A stretch of 64,000 bases of DNA from Thermoflexus hugenholtzii (GCF_018771565.1 NZ_CP076326.1:3038001-3102000); one strand, 5' to 3'; shown: positions 24,422-33,421, counted from the first letter of the stretch. Notes: a model not told the origin generated them from the sequence alone. A program made the numbers and translations.

Positions 24422-25653
24422 CCTCCTTGCGATGATCCCCCTGCCGACGGTTCAACCGGATCCTCTCCGCCCGCCAGCGCCGGCAGAGCCCATCCCAATC
24501 CGATGAGAACCGCCAGCCCCACCGCCCCCATCCCGATCAGCACCGGGGGCGCGATCAGGACCCGGACCCGGTCGGGGAGCGGAGTTAGGAAGCCGATCCC
24601 CAGGAGCAGCGCCCCGGCGTTCCAGAGGCTGTGAAGTAGGACGACCAGGAGATACGCGCCGAGGCCCGCGCCCGGACGACCCTGACGGAGCATCCCCCAG
24701 GCCCATCCCATCAGGGCGCTGTTGAAGACATGAAGTGCTGAGGCCTCCAGACGCCCCAGCGCCGTCAGCGCCCAGGGAGCCCCCAGCGTCCAGTTCAAGA
24801 GATTCTCCGCGATGGCGAAGCCGGTGCCTCCCAGCGCCCCATACAGGATCCCCTCGGCGGTGGGAGCCCGGGCTCGCAGGAAGGCCGGCAGCGGCTTGAC
24901 CGCCTCTTCGATCAGCGGGACCAGCCCCGCGCCGCCGATGAGGAGGGCCGCCCAGACCCACGGATCGCCGAGCAGGCGCTCGGTGGGGACGACGGGGGGC
25001 GCGCCCGGGGGGAACCCCATCGGGAACCACCGGCGGATGAAATCGGGGCCCTCGACGACGAGCCGCGCGATCAGCAACCCCAGGCCCAGCCCGACCAGTG
25101 CCATCCCCTCCAGGAGGAGCGCCAGGCCCGGCGCGGCCAGCCCCCCCAGGCCCAGGCCCCACCAGGTCCGACGGCGGGACCAGGAGGCGGCCAGGCGCTG
25201 GCGCAACAGGTTGAACCACCACAGCGGCCCCAGCACGGCGATCCCCGCGTGGAGGGGAAGGAGCACGATGGGAAGATCCGGAGCCAGCCGCTCGACCACC
25301 GCCCCGCATCCGATCAGGATCAGAAGGAAGGACAACATCCGGACCTGGGCGGCCAGAGTGGGGACGGGGAGCAGGGCGTCCGGTATCCCCCGGGTGATCC
25401 GGATGCCCTCCTGGAAGAGCCCTATCCCCATCAGCAAGCCGAGGAGGAGCAGCCCCGGGGGCGGCATCGGCGCGCTCAGGAGGGCGGCGAGAGCCGCCAG
25501 CCCCAGCCACAGCCCGCCGAGGGCCACCCCAGTCAGGAGGCCCGCCGCCACCCATAACGCGCCGGTCGGCGAGGAGCGCTCCGCGACCTCCTCCCGGGCT
25601 TCCGCCGAGTGGTACCTTTCGGATGGGTCCTCCGGGATCGGCGGGATGCCCAT
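24418..25653 (-). CDS. PrsW family intramembrane metalloprotease
   Basis: The 411-aa protein has about ten membrane helices and the PrsW/CAAX-like motifs in order: LIEEAVKPLPAF (EExxK), GFAIAENLLNW (E-N), ALHVFNSALMGWAWG (H...N/S) and LLVVLLHSLWNAGALL (H...N). In B. subtilis PrsW cleaves an anti-sigma factor; no sigma/anti-sigma pair is beside it here. It lies 40 nt after the DsbA-cyclophilin gene, hinting at an envelope protein quality-control role (inference). Confidence 0.87.
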   Translation of the reverse strand: MGIPPIPEDPSERYHSAEAREEVAERSSPTGALWVAAGLLTGVALGGLWLGLAALAALLSAPMPPPGLLLLGLLMGIGLFQEGIRITRGIPDALLPVPTLAAQVRMLSFLLILIGCGAVVERLAPDLPIVLLPLHAGIAVLGPLWWFNLLRQRLAASWSRRRTWWGLGLGGLAAPGLALLLEGMALVGLGLGLLIARLVVEGPDFIRRWFPMGFPPGAPPVVPTERLLGDPWVWAALLIGGAGLVPLIEEAVKPLPAFLRARAPTAEGILYGALGGTGFAIAENLLNWTLGAPWALTALGRLEASALHVFNSALMGWAWGMLRQGRPGAGLGAYLLVVLLHSLWNAGALLLGIGFLTPLPDRVRVLIAPPVLIGMGAVGLAVLIGLGWALPALAGGEDPVEPSAGGSSQGG

Positions 25654-25693
25654 GGCCGTCGATGATCCGTTCAGGAGCCGGACGGTGGAACGC

Positions 25694-26929
25694 TCAGCGT
25701 TCCTCGATCACGACCTCCAGCAGCCGGTCGCCCGGGGGCGCCCCGGGGTCCGCCTCCGGGTTCCGGGGCCGCAGGGCGCGGACGACCTCCAGCCCCTCCA
25801 GCACGCGCCCGAAGATCGTATAGCGGCCGTTCAGCTGAGGGAGGGGCGCCATCGTGATGAAGAACTGGCTGCCGCCGGTGTTCGGCCCGGCGTTCAGCAT
25901 CCCGACCATCCCCGGCGCGTCGAAGGTCAGGGTCTCCGTGATCTCGTCCGGGATGGTGTAGCCCGGCCCGCCGAACCCGGTGCCGCTGGGGTCGCCGGTG
26001 ATGGCCACCACGTCGGAGATCACGTAGTGGAACGTGATGTCGTTATACCAGCCCTGTCGGGCGAGGAAGACGAAGTTGTTCACCGTCACCGGCGCTCGAT
26101 CCGCGAAGAGCTCGATCACCACCTCGCCCTTCTCCGTCTTCAGGATGGCGCGGTAGCGCCGCGTCGGATCGATGGTCATGGGCGGCGGGGCCGGGAAATG
26201 ACGCTCCGCCAGCCGGGCCAGCTTCACCATGGCCTCCAGGTGGGCGTATTCCAGGTAATTCAGGGTCTGCGGCCATGGACGCCCGTTGACCAGCAGGAAG
26301 GGCGTGCCCGGGAGGCCCAGGGCGACCGCTTCCGCGTAGGCGGCCTCCACCTTGGCCCGATAGCGTCCCTCCTCCAGATCCCGGCGGAACCGCTCCGCGT
26401 CCAGCCCCAGGGTCCGCGCCGCGGAGATCAGGGTTTCGGTGATGTTCGAGCTGGCGACCCACTCCGCCTGATGCGCGAAGAGCCAGTCGTGCATCTCCCA
26501 GAACTTCCCCTGCGCCCCGGCCGCCTCGCTGGCCTCGGCGGTGATCATCGCCTTGTCGTGGATGGTCCGCAGGGGGAAATGCCGGTAAACCACGCGCACT
26601 TCATTCGGGTAGGCGTCTACCAGACGCCGGAGCAGCGGTGCGAGCTGCCCGCAATACGGTCACTGGAAATCGCCCCACTCGATGAAGGTCACCCGGGCGT
26701 CCGGGGCGCCTTTGCTCCAATCCTCCGGCGTCGGGAAGAGGATCCGCTGCAGGTCCGGGGTGGCCGACGGCGCCGTAGCGGCCGGGACGGTGGCCGTGGC
26801 CTCCGGGGACGGGCTGGGAGAGGGGGGAGCCGTTGGGGTCCCCGCTCCCCCTGGGCCGGGCGTGGGGCGGGCGCAGGCCGCCAGCCCCAGCGCAATTAGC
26901 GCGATCCGAACATAGCCTCCGTTTCGCAT
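25694..26929 (-). CDS. DsbA-cyclophilin fusion lipoprotein with in-frame UGA (probable selenoprotein)
   Basis: Reading through one UGA gives a 411-aa protein. Residues 1-19 are a lipoprotein signal (LIALGLAAC), and a P/T-rich linker runs to about 60. A DsbA-type thioredoxin domain follows (about 60-225: VTFIEWGDFQ, then UGA, then PYCGQLAPLLRRLV, with the cis-Pro loop LPGTPFLLVNG). A cyclophilin-type peptidyl-prolyl isomerase domain ends it (about 235-411: VTVNNFVFLARQGWYNDITF, NTGGSQFFITMAP, GRYTIFGRVLEGLEVV). The UGA (26660-26662) replaces exactly the first Cys of the CPYC motif. The ATG at 26929 has an AAGGAG SD. A conventional caller would split or truncate this gene. A nonsense mutation is the alternative. 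Confidence 0.85.
26630..26662 (-). promoter_or_regulatory. Candidate bacterial SECIS hairpin downstream of UGA
   Basis: On the minus strand, nine nt after the UGA, GGGCAGC (26644-26650) pairs with GCTGCTC (26630-26636; one G-U) around a 7-nt loop TCGCACC. Position and size resemble bacterial SECIS elements, which lie immediately 3' of the Sec codon. A second hairpin GGCGTC/GACGCC follows at 26612-26628. Function is inferred. Confidence 0.5.
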
Positions 26930-26958
26930 CGGGAACTCCTTCCCCCTTTCGGATGTAA

Positions 26959-26976
26959 GCCGAAACTCCTTTCGGC
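26959..26976. repeat. Dispersed short hairpin repeat
   Basis: GCCGAAA-CTCC-TTTCGGC, in the leader of the DsbA-cyclophilin gene. It shares its stem with 28487-28504. Confidence 0.65.
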
Positions 26977-27031
26977 CTCCGCAATCGCGCTCAGTATAGC
27001 ACAGGCCCCGCGCGCTCCCATCGGCCTTCCC

Positions 27032-27060
27032 TTGACCGATAGGAGGATCCGGGGAACAAT
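27032..27060 (+). promoter_or_regulatory. Possible promoter of threonine synthase
   Basis: TTGACC (27032-27037) and AACAAT (27055-27060) are 17 nt apart. The -10 is a 4/6 match. An 8-bp hairpin TCCACGAA-TCA-TTCGTGGA (27100-27118) follows in the leader. Confidence 0.4.
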
Positions 27061-27154
27061 GCCCCTCCGGCGCGGCGGCGCGCGAACCATAAAAGGTATT
27101 CCACGAATCATTCGTGGAGTGCCTCATCCCTATCCCTTGCCGGAGGTGCATCCC

Positions 27155-28411
27155 ATGGCGTTCATCGGCTTTCGCTGCGGACGGTGCGGGGCCACCTACG
27201 ATCCGGGCGAGGTTCGATATGTATGCCCGCGGGACGGCGCGGAGGGGACCCTCGACGTGCTCTACGACTACGATCGATTGCGGGCGGCCCTGGACCCGGA
27301 GCGGCTGCGGGCGCATCCGGCCCGGTCCATCTGGCGCTACGCCCCGTTGCTCCCTTTGCGGCCCGAGACCCTAACGCGCGGGGAGGGGGCGGGGCCCTTG
27401 CAGACCGTGGGGTGGACCCCCCTCTATCGCGCGGAGCGGACGGCGCGGCGGCTGGGCCTGCGGGCAGTCTACGTGAAAGACGACGGCCGCAACCCGACGG
27501 CCTCCTTCAAGGATCGGGCCAGCGCCGTGGTGGCCCTGAAAGCCCTGGAGGAGGGCGCTTCCGTGGTCACCACCGCCTCCTCGGGGAACGCGGCGGCGGC
27601 CCTGGCCGGCATGGCCGCGGCCCTCGGCCTCCCGGCCGTCATCTTCGTCCCCCATACCGCCCCCCCGGCCAAGATCGCCCAGCTCCTGATCTACGGCGCA
27701 CGGGTCTATCTGGTGGAAGGCACGTATGACGAAGCGTTCGACCTGGCCGTCGCAGCGGCGGAGGCCTTCGGCTGGTATTGCCGCAACACCGCCTACAATC
27801 CCTTCACCCGCGAAGGCAAGAAGACCGCGGCCTACGAGCTCTGGGAGCAGCTGGGCGGTCGGGCGCCGGACCGGGTGTTCGTGGCCGTGGGGGATGGGAA
27901 CATCCTCAGCGGGATCTGGAAGGGCTTTCGGGACCTGGCCGCGCTGGGCTGGATCGATCGCCTCCCTGTCCTGATGGGCGTGCAGGCCGAGGGCGCGGCG
28001 GCCCTGGCCCATGCGTGGGCGCGGGGCGATCCGGATGCCCGCCCGGAGCCGGCCCAGACCATCGCTGACAGCATCGCCGTCGGCCGCCCTCGGGACGCTC
28101 GCTTCGCCCTGCAGGCGGTCCGGGAAACCAGCGGGGCCTTTCTCACCGTTCGGGATGAGGAGATCCTGCAGGCCATGCAGACCCTGGCCCGGGAGGTCGG
28201 GGTGTTCGCGGAGCCCTCGGCGGCCGCCGCCTTCGCCGGGCTGGAGAAAGCCGTCCGGGAGGGGATGGTGGGAGAGGAAGAGGAGGTGGTGGTGATGGCC
28301 ACCGGCAACGGCCTGAAAGACGTCCCCAGCGCCATCCGGGCCACCGGCGAAGCCCCGCGGATCCCCGCCGCGATCCCGGAGGCGCTGAAACACCTCCGGG
28401 TCGAATGGTAG
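27155..28411 (+). CDS. thrC: Threonine synthase
   Basis: The 418-aa PLP enzyme converts O-phosphohomoserine to threonine. The N-terminus has a Cys-rich knot (FRCGRCGATYDPGEVRYVCP), common in archaeal-type ThrC. The PLP Lys lies in DGRNPTASFKDRAS (about residue 119), the TTASSGNAAAALAG loop binds phosphate, and VMATGNGLKDV is the C-terminal signature. The ATG at 27155 follows GGAGGTG. No hom or thrB lies nearby. Confidence 0.92.
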   Translation: MAFIGFRCGRCGATYDPGEVRYVCPRDGAEGTLDVLYDYDRLRAALDPERLRAHPARSIWRYAPLLPLRPETLTRGEGAGPLQTVGWTPLYRAERTARRLGLRAVYVKDDGRNPTASFKDRASAVVALKALEEGASVVTTASSGNAAAALAGMAAALGLPAVIFVPHTAPPAKIAQLLIYGARVYLVEGTYDEAFDLAVAAAEAFGWYCRNTAYNPFTREGKKTAAYELWEQLGGRAPDRVFVAVGDGNILSGIWKGFRDLAALGWIDRLPVLMGVQAEGAAALAHAWARGDPDARPEPAQTIADSIAVGRPRDARFALQAVRETSGAFLTVRDEEILQAMQTLAREVGVFAEPSAAAAFAGLEKAVREGMVGEEEEVVVMATGNGLKDVPSAIRATGEAPRIPAAIPEALKHLRVEW

Positions 28412-28412
28412 G

Positions 28413-28650
28413 CGGGGCTTCAGCCCGGAACCCTCTGTTTTCGATGACGCAAAGGTCGCGGCGAAAGCCGCTCTGACGACAGGGTTGCCGAAATGAATTT
28501 CGGCTTACGTGGGAGAGGCTTTCGCCCCGAACCTCCGTCTTCGATGACGCAGGGGTTGCGGCTGAAGCCGCTCCTACGAAAATCGGTTTTGGTAGGAGGG
28601 GCTTTCGCCCCGAACCCCTCTGTCCTCGATGGCGCAGGGGTCGCGGCTCC
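28413..28650 (+). repeat. Three tandem copies of a REP-like repeat
   Basis: Units at 28413-28474, 28514-28578 and 28597-28650 share the layout GGGGCTTTCGCCCC, then GAACC..CTGTCTTCGATGACGCA, then GGGGTTGCGGCTGAAGCCGC. Each thus has two small hairpins. A further inverted copy lies at 13441-13500. Confidence 0.75.
28487..28504. repeat. Dispersed short hairpin repeat
   Basis: GCCGAAA-TGAA-TTTCGGC, between repeat units 1 and 2. Confidence 0.65.
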
Positions 28651-28709
28651 TAATTCGTGCTCCTCATTCGTGGACGGCCCCCCGCCGAAGAAACCCCTAT
28701 CCATGACGT

Positions 28710-28737
28710 GTGGGGCACGGGATCCCCCGTGCCCCAC
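28710..28737. repeat. 12-bp stem hairpin
   Basis: GTGGGGCACGGG pairs perfectly with 28726-28737 around ATCC. There is no U-tract; it lies 300 bp past thrC. It could be a terminator or another repeat type. Confidence 0.5.
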
Positions 28738-29093
28738 GACGCCAGGAGGTGAGCCATGGGCCTGTCGCGCCCCGATCCGACAGGCCTCGTGAAATTTATC
28801 TCAAAATGGGCGGGTTGTCAAGTTTCCGGGAAACCGCGAACCGCGCTTCGGCCATGAGGGGGGCCCGAGGGGGAAGATCTCGGGACAAGGCGGGTTAGAC
28901 CCCTGAGCACCCATCCCGGGGGCGATCCCCGTGCGGATGAGGGCACGTCCTCTTCGACGCCCCGGCCTTTACAGCCAGGCTGGAGCTCGGAAAAGTTCCT
29001 TATGCTGAATCCTCGTGGGCTGAACCGGTCTCGCCCGTGGATCGGGCGATCGTTGCTCTCTTCCCCAGTTTATGAACCTTGGGGAGACTGTCC

Positions 29094-29122
29094 TTGACCC
29101 TTTCCGCCAGATTCAGTAGAAT
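29094..29122 (+). promoter_or_regulatory. Sigma-70 promoter of the membrane pyrophosphatase gene
   Basis: TTGACC (29094-29099) and TAGAAT (29117-29122) are exactly 17 nt apart, 61 nt before the ATG. A GGGAGGTG SD is present. Confidence 0.8.
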
Positions 29123-29183
29123 GGGTTTGCGTCTTTCCTCACATTTCCCCAGTGCGGGCGGAAACCCTTAGGGAGGTGCGCGC

Positions 29184-31496
29184 ATGGGCTGGCATGGGCT
29201 GACGCCCTTTGAGTTTTACGCCGTACTCGCCGTGCTCGGGGTGGCGGTGATCAGCCTGATCTTCGCCTGGATCCTCCGGGCGGAGGTCATGCGTCATCCC
29301 AAGGGCACGCCGAAGATGCAGGAGGTCTGGGAGGCGATCCGCGAGGGGGCCGAGGCCTACCTGCGCCGGCAGCTCATGAGCATCCTGCCGTTCATGGGGT
29401 TGCTCAGCGTCCTGCTCTTCCTCAGCGTCTACATCGTCCCCCCCTCGCCGGAGGCCCGCGAGGTCTTCCCCCAGCTGGACGAGACCACCCTCCGTCTGGT
29501 GATGGGGCTGGGCCGGGCGGTGGCCTTCATCCTGGGCGCCGGCTTCTCCCTGGCCGTCGGGCAGCTGGGGATGCGCATGGCGGTGCAGGGGAACATCCGG
29601 GTGGCGGAGGCGGCGCGCACCCAGGGCTATGACGCCGCCCTGCGCCTGGCCTACCGGGCCGGCACCATCACCGGGATGCTGACCAACGGCCTGGGGCTGC
29701 TGGGCGGCTCCATCATCTTCCTGATCTTCGGGATCGCCGCGCCGGACGCCCTGCTCGGCTTCGGGTTCGGCGGGACGCTGCTCGCCCTCTTCATGCGCGT
29801 GGGCGGCGGGATCTACACCAAGGCCGCCGATGTGGGGGCGGACCTGGTGGGCAAGGTGGAGATGGACGTGCCCGAGGACGACCCGCGCAACGCCGCGGTG
29901 GTGGCGGACCTGGTGGGCGATAACGTGGGCGATTGCGCGGGGATGGCCGCGGACATCTTCGAGTCCTACGAGGTCACCATGGTCTCGGCCATGATCTTGG
30001 GCCTCGCCCTCCGCGCGGTGGATCCCCAGCACTCGATGGTCTGGATCATCTTCCCGCTGCTGGCCCGGGCGGTGGGGGTGATCGCCTCGATCCTCAGCAC
30101 CTACACTGTCGGCGGGGTGACCGGCCGCCGGGGGGATGCCCTGCGGGCCATCAGCCGGGGCTTTCTGATCGGGGCGGTGCTCTCCTTCCTCGGCTTCGCC
30201 GCCATCGGCTTCCTCTACGCCCGGGACTGGCGGGTGGTGGCCTCGACGACGGTGGGCCTGATCCTCTCCCTGGTCATCGAGCGGCTGACGGATTACTTCA
30301 CCAGCACCGAGCGGGCCCCCGTGGGCGAGATCGAGAAGGCCACCCGGGCCGGGCCGGCCACCACCATCCTCAGCGGCCTGGCCGTGGGCTATGAGTCCAC
30401 CGTGTGGGCCATCGTGGTCATCGCCCTCACCATCGCCACCTCCACCCTGATCTACTGGGGCCTGCCGCCCGTCTACGTCCTCTACGGGGTCTCCCTCACC
30501 GGCATCGGCCTGCTGATGCTCACCGGCAACGTGGTGGGGATGGACTCCTACGGGCCGGTGACGGACAACGCCGGCGGGATCGCCGAGATGGCCGGGCTGG
30601 AGGAGCGGGCCCAGGAGGTGCTGGCGGACCTGGACGCGGTGGGCAACACCACCAAGGCGACCACCAAGGGCCTGGCCATCGCCACGGCGGTGATCGCTGC
30701 CGTGGCCCTGTTCGGCTCCTACCTCACCGACGTGAGCAAGGTGCAGGCCCAGTTGGGCCAGATGCCTACGCTCCAGGACATCGGCATCCGCATCGACCAG
30801 CCTCTGGTCTTCGTGGGCCTGCTGCTGGGCGGGGCCCTGCCCTGGCTCTTCTCCTCCTTCGCCATCCGGGCCGTCAGCCGGGCCGCCACCCTCATCGTGG
30901 AGGAGGTCCGCCGGCAGTTCCGCATCCCCGGCGTGCTGGAGGGGACGGTGAAGCCGGACTACGCCCGGGTGGTCACCATCTGCACCCTGGCGGCCCAGAA
31001 GGAGCTGCTCTCCCTGGCCCTGCTCTCGGTGGCCACCCCGCTGGTGGTGGGCCTGTTGCTGCAGGTGGAGGCCCTGGGCGCCTTCCTGGCCGGCTCCATC
31101 CTGGTCGGACAGCTGCTGGCGGTCTTCATGGCCAACGCCGGGGCCGCCTGGGACAACGCCAAGAAGCGGGTGGAGAACGAGCCGCGGGATCCCGCCCGCA
31201 ACCTGGGCAAGGGCAGCGAGCGCCACAAGGCCAGCGTGGTCGGCGACACGGTGGGCGATCCGCTGAAGGACACGGCGGGCCCGGCCATCAACCCGATGAT
31301 CAAGGCCGTCAACCTGGTCTCGGTGCTGGCCGCCCCCATCATCGTCCAGTTCCGCGGCGCCCTGACCGCCGGGACGCTGCTGGCCATCGGGGCGGCCGTG
31401 GCGGTCCTCCTCGCCGTCCTGCTCTGGGTGATCTGGCAGAGCAAGCGGGAGGTGCCGGAGCTGGCCGGCGCGCCCGCCTCCGGCTCGGGCCAGTGA
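29184..31496 (+). CDS. hppA: Membrane-bound H+-translocating pyrophosphatase (K+-independent)
   Basis: The 770-aa protein has about 16 hydrophobic helices. It hydrolyses PPi and pumps H+ out of the cytoplasm. Catalytic loops are intact: DVGADLVGKVEMDVPEDDPRN, then LVGDNVGDCAGMAADIFESY, and near the end GDTVGDPLKDTAGPAINPM. The segment GNTTKATTKG carries Lys and Thr where K+-dependent enzymes have Ala and Gly, which marks the K+-independent H+-pump class. It has its own promoter and a following terminator, so it is monocistronic. Confidence 0.95.
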   Translation: MGWHGLTPFEFYAVLAVLGVAVISLIFAWILRAEVMRHPKGTPKMQEVWEAIREGAEAYLRRQLMSILPFMGLLSVLLFLSVYIVPPSPEAREVFPQLDETTLRLVMGLGRAVAFILGAGFSLAVGQLGMRMAVQGNIRVAEAARTQGYDAALRLAYRAGTITGMLTNGLGLLGGSIIFLIFGIAAPDALLGFGFGGTLLALFMRVGGGIYTKAADVGADLVGKVEMDVPEDDPRNAAVVADLVGDNVGDCAGMAADIFESYEVTMVSAMILGLALRAVDPQHSMVWIIFPLLARAVGVIASILSTYTVGGVTGRRGDALRAISRGFLIGAVLSFLGFAAIGFLYARDWRVVASTTVGLILSLVIERLTDYFTSTERAPVGEIEKATRAGPATTILSGLAVGYESTVWAIVVIALTIATSTLIYWGLPPVYVLYGVSLTGIGLLMLTGNVVGMDSYGPVTDNAGGIAEMAGLEERAQEVLADLDAVGNTTKATTKGLAIATAVIAAVALFGSYLTDVSKVQAQLGQMPTLQDIGIRIDQPLVFVGLLLGGALPWLFSSFAIRAVSRAATLIVEEVRRQFRIPGVLEGTVKPDYARVVTICTLAAQKELLSLALLSVATPLVVGLLLQVEALGAFLAGSILVGQLLAVFMANAGAAWDNAKKRVENEPRDPARNLGKGSERHKASVVGDTVGDPLKDTAGPAINPMIKAVNLVSVLAAPIIVQFRGALTAGTLLAIGAAVAVLLAVLLWVIWQSKREVPELAGAPASGSGQ

Positions 31497-31538
31497 TCCG
31501 AAGCCCATCGGCGATCGGGACGTTCGTGCGTCGGATGG

Positions 31539-31565
31539 GGGGAGGCCGCCGCAGGCGGCCTCCCC
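31539..31565 (+). terminator. Terminator after hppA
   Basis: GGGGAGGCCGCC (31539-31550) pairs perfectly with 31554-31565 around GCA, 43 nt past the hppA stop. The following bases are TGCTGT, without a strong U-run. Confidence 0.65.
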
Positions 31566-31628
31566 TGCTGTAAAGAGGGATCCGCTCCCTCAACCCTGTG
31601 CCCATCTTTCATCCGAGGCGGGCTGCCG

Positions 31629-32477
31629 ATGCGCATCCTGATCACCGGCGCGGGAGGGCAGCTGGGGCGGGCCCTGCAGGAGGCCCTCTCCTTCCACACG
31701 TTGATTCCGCTCGCCCGGGCGGACCTGGACGTCACGGATCGCGCGGCGGTCTTCCGGGCCATCCTCCGCGCCCGCCCCGATGTGGTCATCCACGCCGCGG
31801 CTATGACCGACGTGGACGGCTGCGCCCGGGATCCGGAACGAGCCTTCCGGGTGAACGCCCTGGGGACCCAGGCGGTGGCCATGGCCTGCGTCGCCGCCGG
31901 CGCCGCCCTGGTCTACATCAGCACCAACGAGGTCTTCGATGGGACCAAAGGGGAGCCGTATCTGGAGTTCGACCCCCCGAACCCGATCAACCCGTATGGC
32001 CGCAGCAAGTGGGCTGGGGAATGGTTCGTCTCCCACCTCCTCCAGCGCTTCTACATCGTCCGCACCGCCTGGGTCTTCGGGCCGGGCGGCAACCACTTCA
32101 TCCGCAAGATCCTCCGGCGGGCCGACGAGCAGGGAGCCCTTCGCGTGGTCCACGATGAGGTGGGCTCGCCCAGCTACACCCGGGACGTGGCCGCCGCCAT
32201 CGCCCGGCTGATCGAGACCGAGGCCTACGGCATCTACCATTTCGTCAACGAAGGGATGTGCTCCCGCTATGAATACGCCGTTGAGATCCTGCGCCGGACC
32301 GGGCGGGGCCATATCCCGGTGACTCCCATCGCCCTGGCGGAGTTCCCGCGCCCCTCGCGGGTCCCTCCCTTTACCCCGCTGCGCAACCTGTGCGGGGCCG
32401 CCCTGGGGATCACCCTGCGGCCCTGGCCGGAGGCCCTGCAGGCCTACCTGGCCGAGGAAGGATGGCTGGTCGGATGA
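31629..32477 (+). CDS. rfbD: dTDP-4-dehydrorhamnose reductase (RmlD-like)
   Basis: The 282-aa short-chain dehydrogenase has the NAD(P) loop ITGAGGQLGRALQ, HAAAMTDVDGCARDPERAF, the STNEVFDG segment and the catalytic YGRSKWAGE. This is the RmlD pattern of dTDP-L-rhamnose synthesis. No rmlA, B or C genes are beside it. The stop overlaps the start of a glycosyltransferase (ATGA), consistent with a role in surface glycan assembly. Confidence 0.87.
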   Translation: MRILITGAGGQLGRALQEALSFHTLIPLARADLDVTDRAAVFRAILRARPDVVIHAAAMTDVDGCARDPERAFRVNALGTQAVAMACVAAGAALVYISTNEVFDGTKGEPYLEFDPPNPINPYGRSKWAGEWFVSHLLQRFYIVRTAWVFGPGGNHFIRKILRRADEQGALRVVHDEVGSPSYTRDVAAAIARLIETEAYGIYHFVNEGMCSRYEYAVEILRRTGRGHIPVTPIALAEFPRPSRVPPFTPLRNLCGAALGITLRPWPEALQAYLAEEGWLVG

Positions 32478-33421
32478 ACTTGCCCCTCCTCTCCGTGATC
32501 ATCCCCAACTGGAACGGCGCCGCGCATCTGCCGACCTGCCTGGAGGCGCTGCGCCGACAGACGTATCCCCACCGGGAGATCCTGGTGGTGGACAACGGCT
32601 CGACCGACGGCTCCCTCTCCCTGCTCGCTCGCTACCCCGAGGTGCGGGTCCTGGCGCTGGGGCGCAACCGGGGTTTCGCCGGGGCCGTCAACGCCGGGAT
32701 CCGGGCTGCCCGCGGGGAGATCCTGGTCCTCCTGAACAACGACACCGAGGCGGCGCCGACCTGGCTCGAAGCGCTGGCAGCGGCCTTCGCGCGCCATCCC
32801 GACGCCGGGCTGCTGGCCTCCAAGATCCTGCTCTTCGACCGGCGGGAGGTCTTCCACTCCGCCGGCGATTACTACCGGGTGGACGGCATCCCGGGCAACC
32901 GGGGGGTCTGGGAGCCGGACGTCGGGCAATACGACCGGGAGGAGGAGGTGTTCTCCGCCTGCGGGGCGGCGGCCGCCTATCGGCGGGCGCTCCTCGAGGA
33001 CATCGGGCTCTTCGATGAGGATTTCTTCTATTCGTGCGAAGATGTGGATCTGGCCTGGCGGGCCCAGATCGCCGGATGGAACTGCTGGTATATCCCCGAT
33101 GCGGTGGTCTACCACAAGCTCAGCGCCACCGGCGGCGGCCCCATCGCCAGCTTCTACGACGGACGCAACTTCCTCTATTTGATCGCGAAGGACTACCCCC
33201 TGGGGTTGCTGCGCCGGTTCTGGCCGCGCGTCCTCCGGGCGCAGCTGCGCCTCGCCGGCGAGGCGCTGCGGGCGTGGCGGGGGGCGGCCGCCCGGGCGCG
33301 TCTTCGGGGGATGCTCGTGGGCCTCCTCACCTGGCCCCGGGTCGCCCGCAAACGCCCTCAGGTCTTCGCCCGCCGCCGCCGCTCCGATGCGGAGCTGCTC
33401 GCCCGACTGCGCCCGGATTGA
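32474..33421 (+). CDS. Family 2 glycosyltransferase (rhamnosyltransferase-like)
   Basis: The 315-aa GT-A enzyme shows LSVIIPNWNGAAHLPTCLEA, ILVVDNGSTDGSL, LGRNRGFAGAVNAGI, the DxD-type NNDTEAAPTW and FFYSCEDVDLAWRAQIAG. This pattern is frequent in dTDP-rhamnosyltransferases, which fits the coupled rfbD-like gene. The basic C-terminus (RRFWPRVLRAQLRL...) may contact membrane. The start at 32474 is set by the 4-nt overlap. Confidence 0.9.
   Translation: MNLPLLSVIIPNWNGAAHLPTCLEALRRQTYPHREILVVDNGSTDGSLSLLARYPEVRVLALGRNRGFAGAVNAGIRAARGEILVLLNNDTEAAPTWLEALAAAFARHPDAGLLASKILLFDRREVFHSAGDYYRVDGIPGNRGVWEPDVGQYDREEEVFSACGAAAAYRRALLEDIGLFDEDFFYSCEDVDLAWRAQIAGWNCWYIPDAVVYHKLSATGGGPIASFYDGRNFLYLIAKDYPLGLLRRFWPRVLRAQLRLAGEALRAWRGAAARARLRGMLVGLLTWPRVARKRPQVFARRRRSDAELLARLRPD

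Larger units (their letters stand above)
28412..29093. other. Non-coding spacer with tandem repeats
   Basis: This 680-bp stretch after thrC holds three repeat units (28413-28650), the hairpin at 28487-28504 and a 12-bp stem hairpin at 28710-28737. I see no gene and recognise no riboswitch in it. Confidence 0.6.

Noticed and set aside
26660-26662. UGA as an ordinary nonsense mutation splitting a DsbA gene
   Set aside because: The stop coincides with the catalytic Cys codon and both flanking parts are well preserved, so selenocysteine is the better reading, although not proven.
28412-29183. Possible riboswitch upstream of hppA or downstream of thrC
   Set aside because: No known riboswitch core could be recognised; the region is explained by repeats and a simple promoter.
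29139-31508. Long open frame on the minus strand opposite hppA
   Set aside because: It mirrors the pyrophosphatase codons; its protein is low-complexity His/Gly/Gln/Arg-rich, a usual shadow in high-GC DNA.
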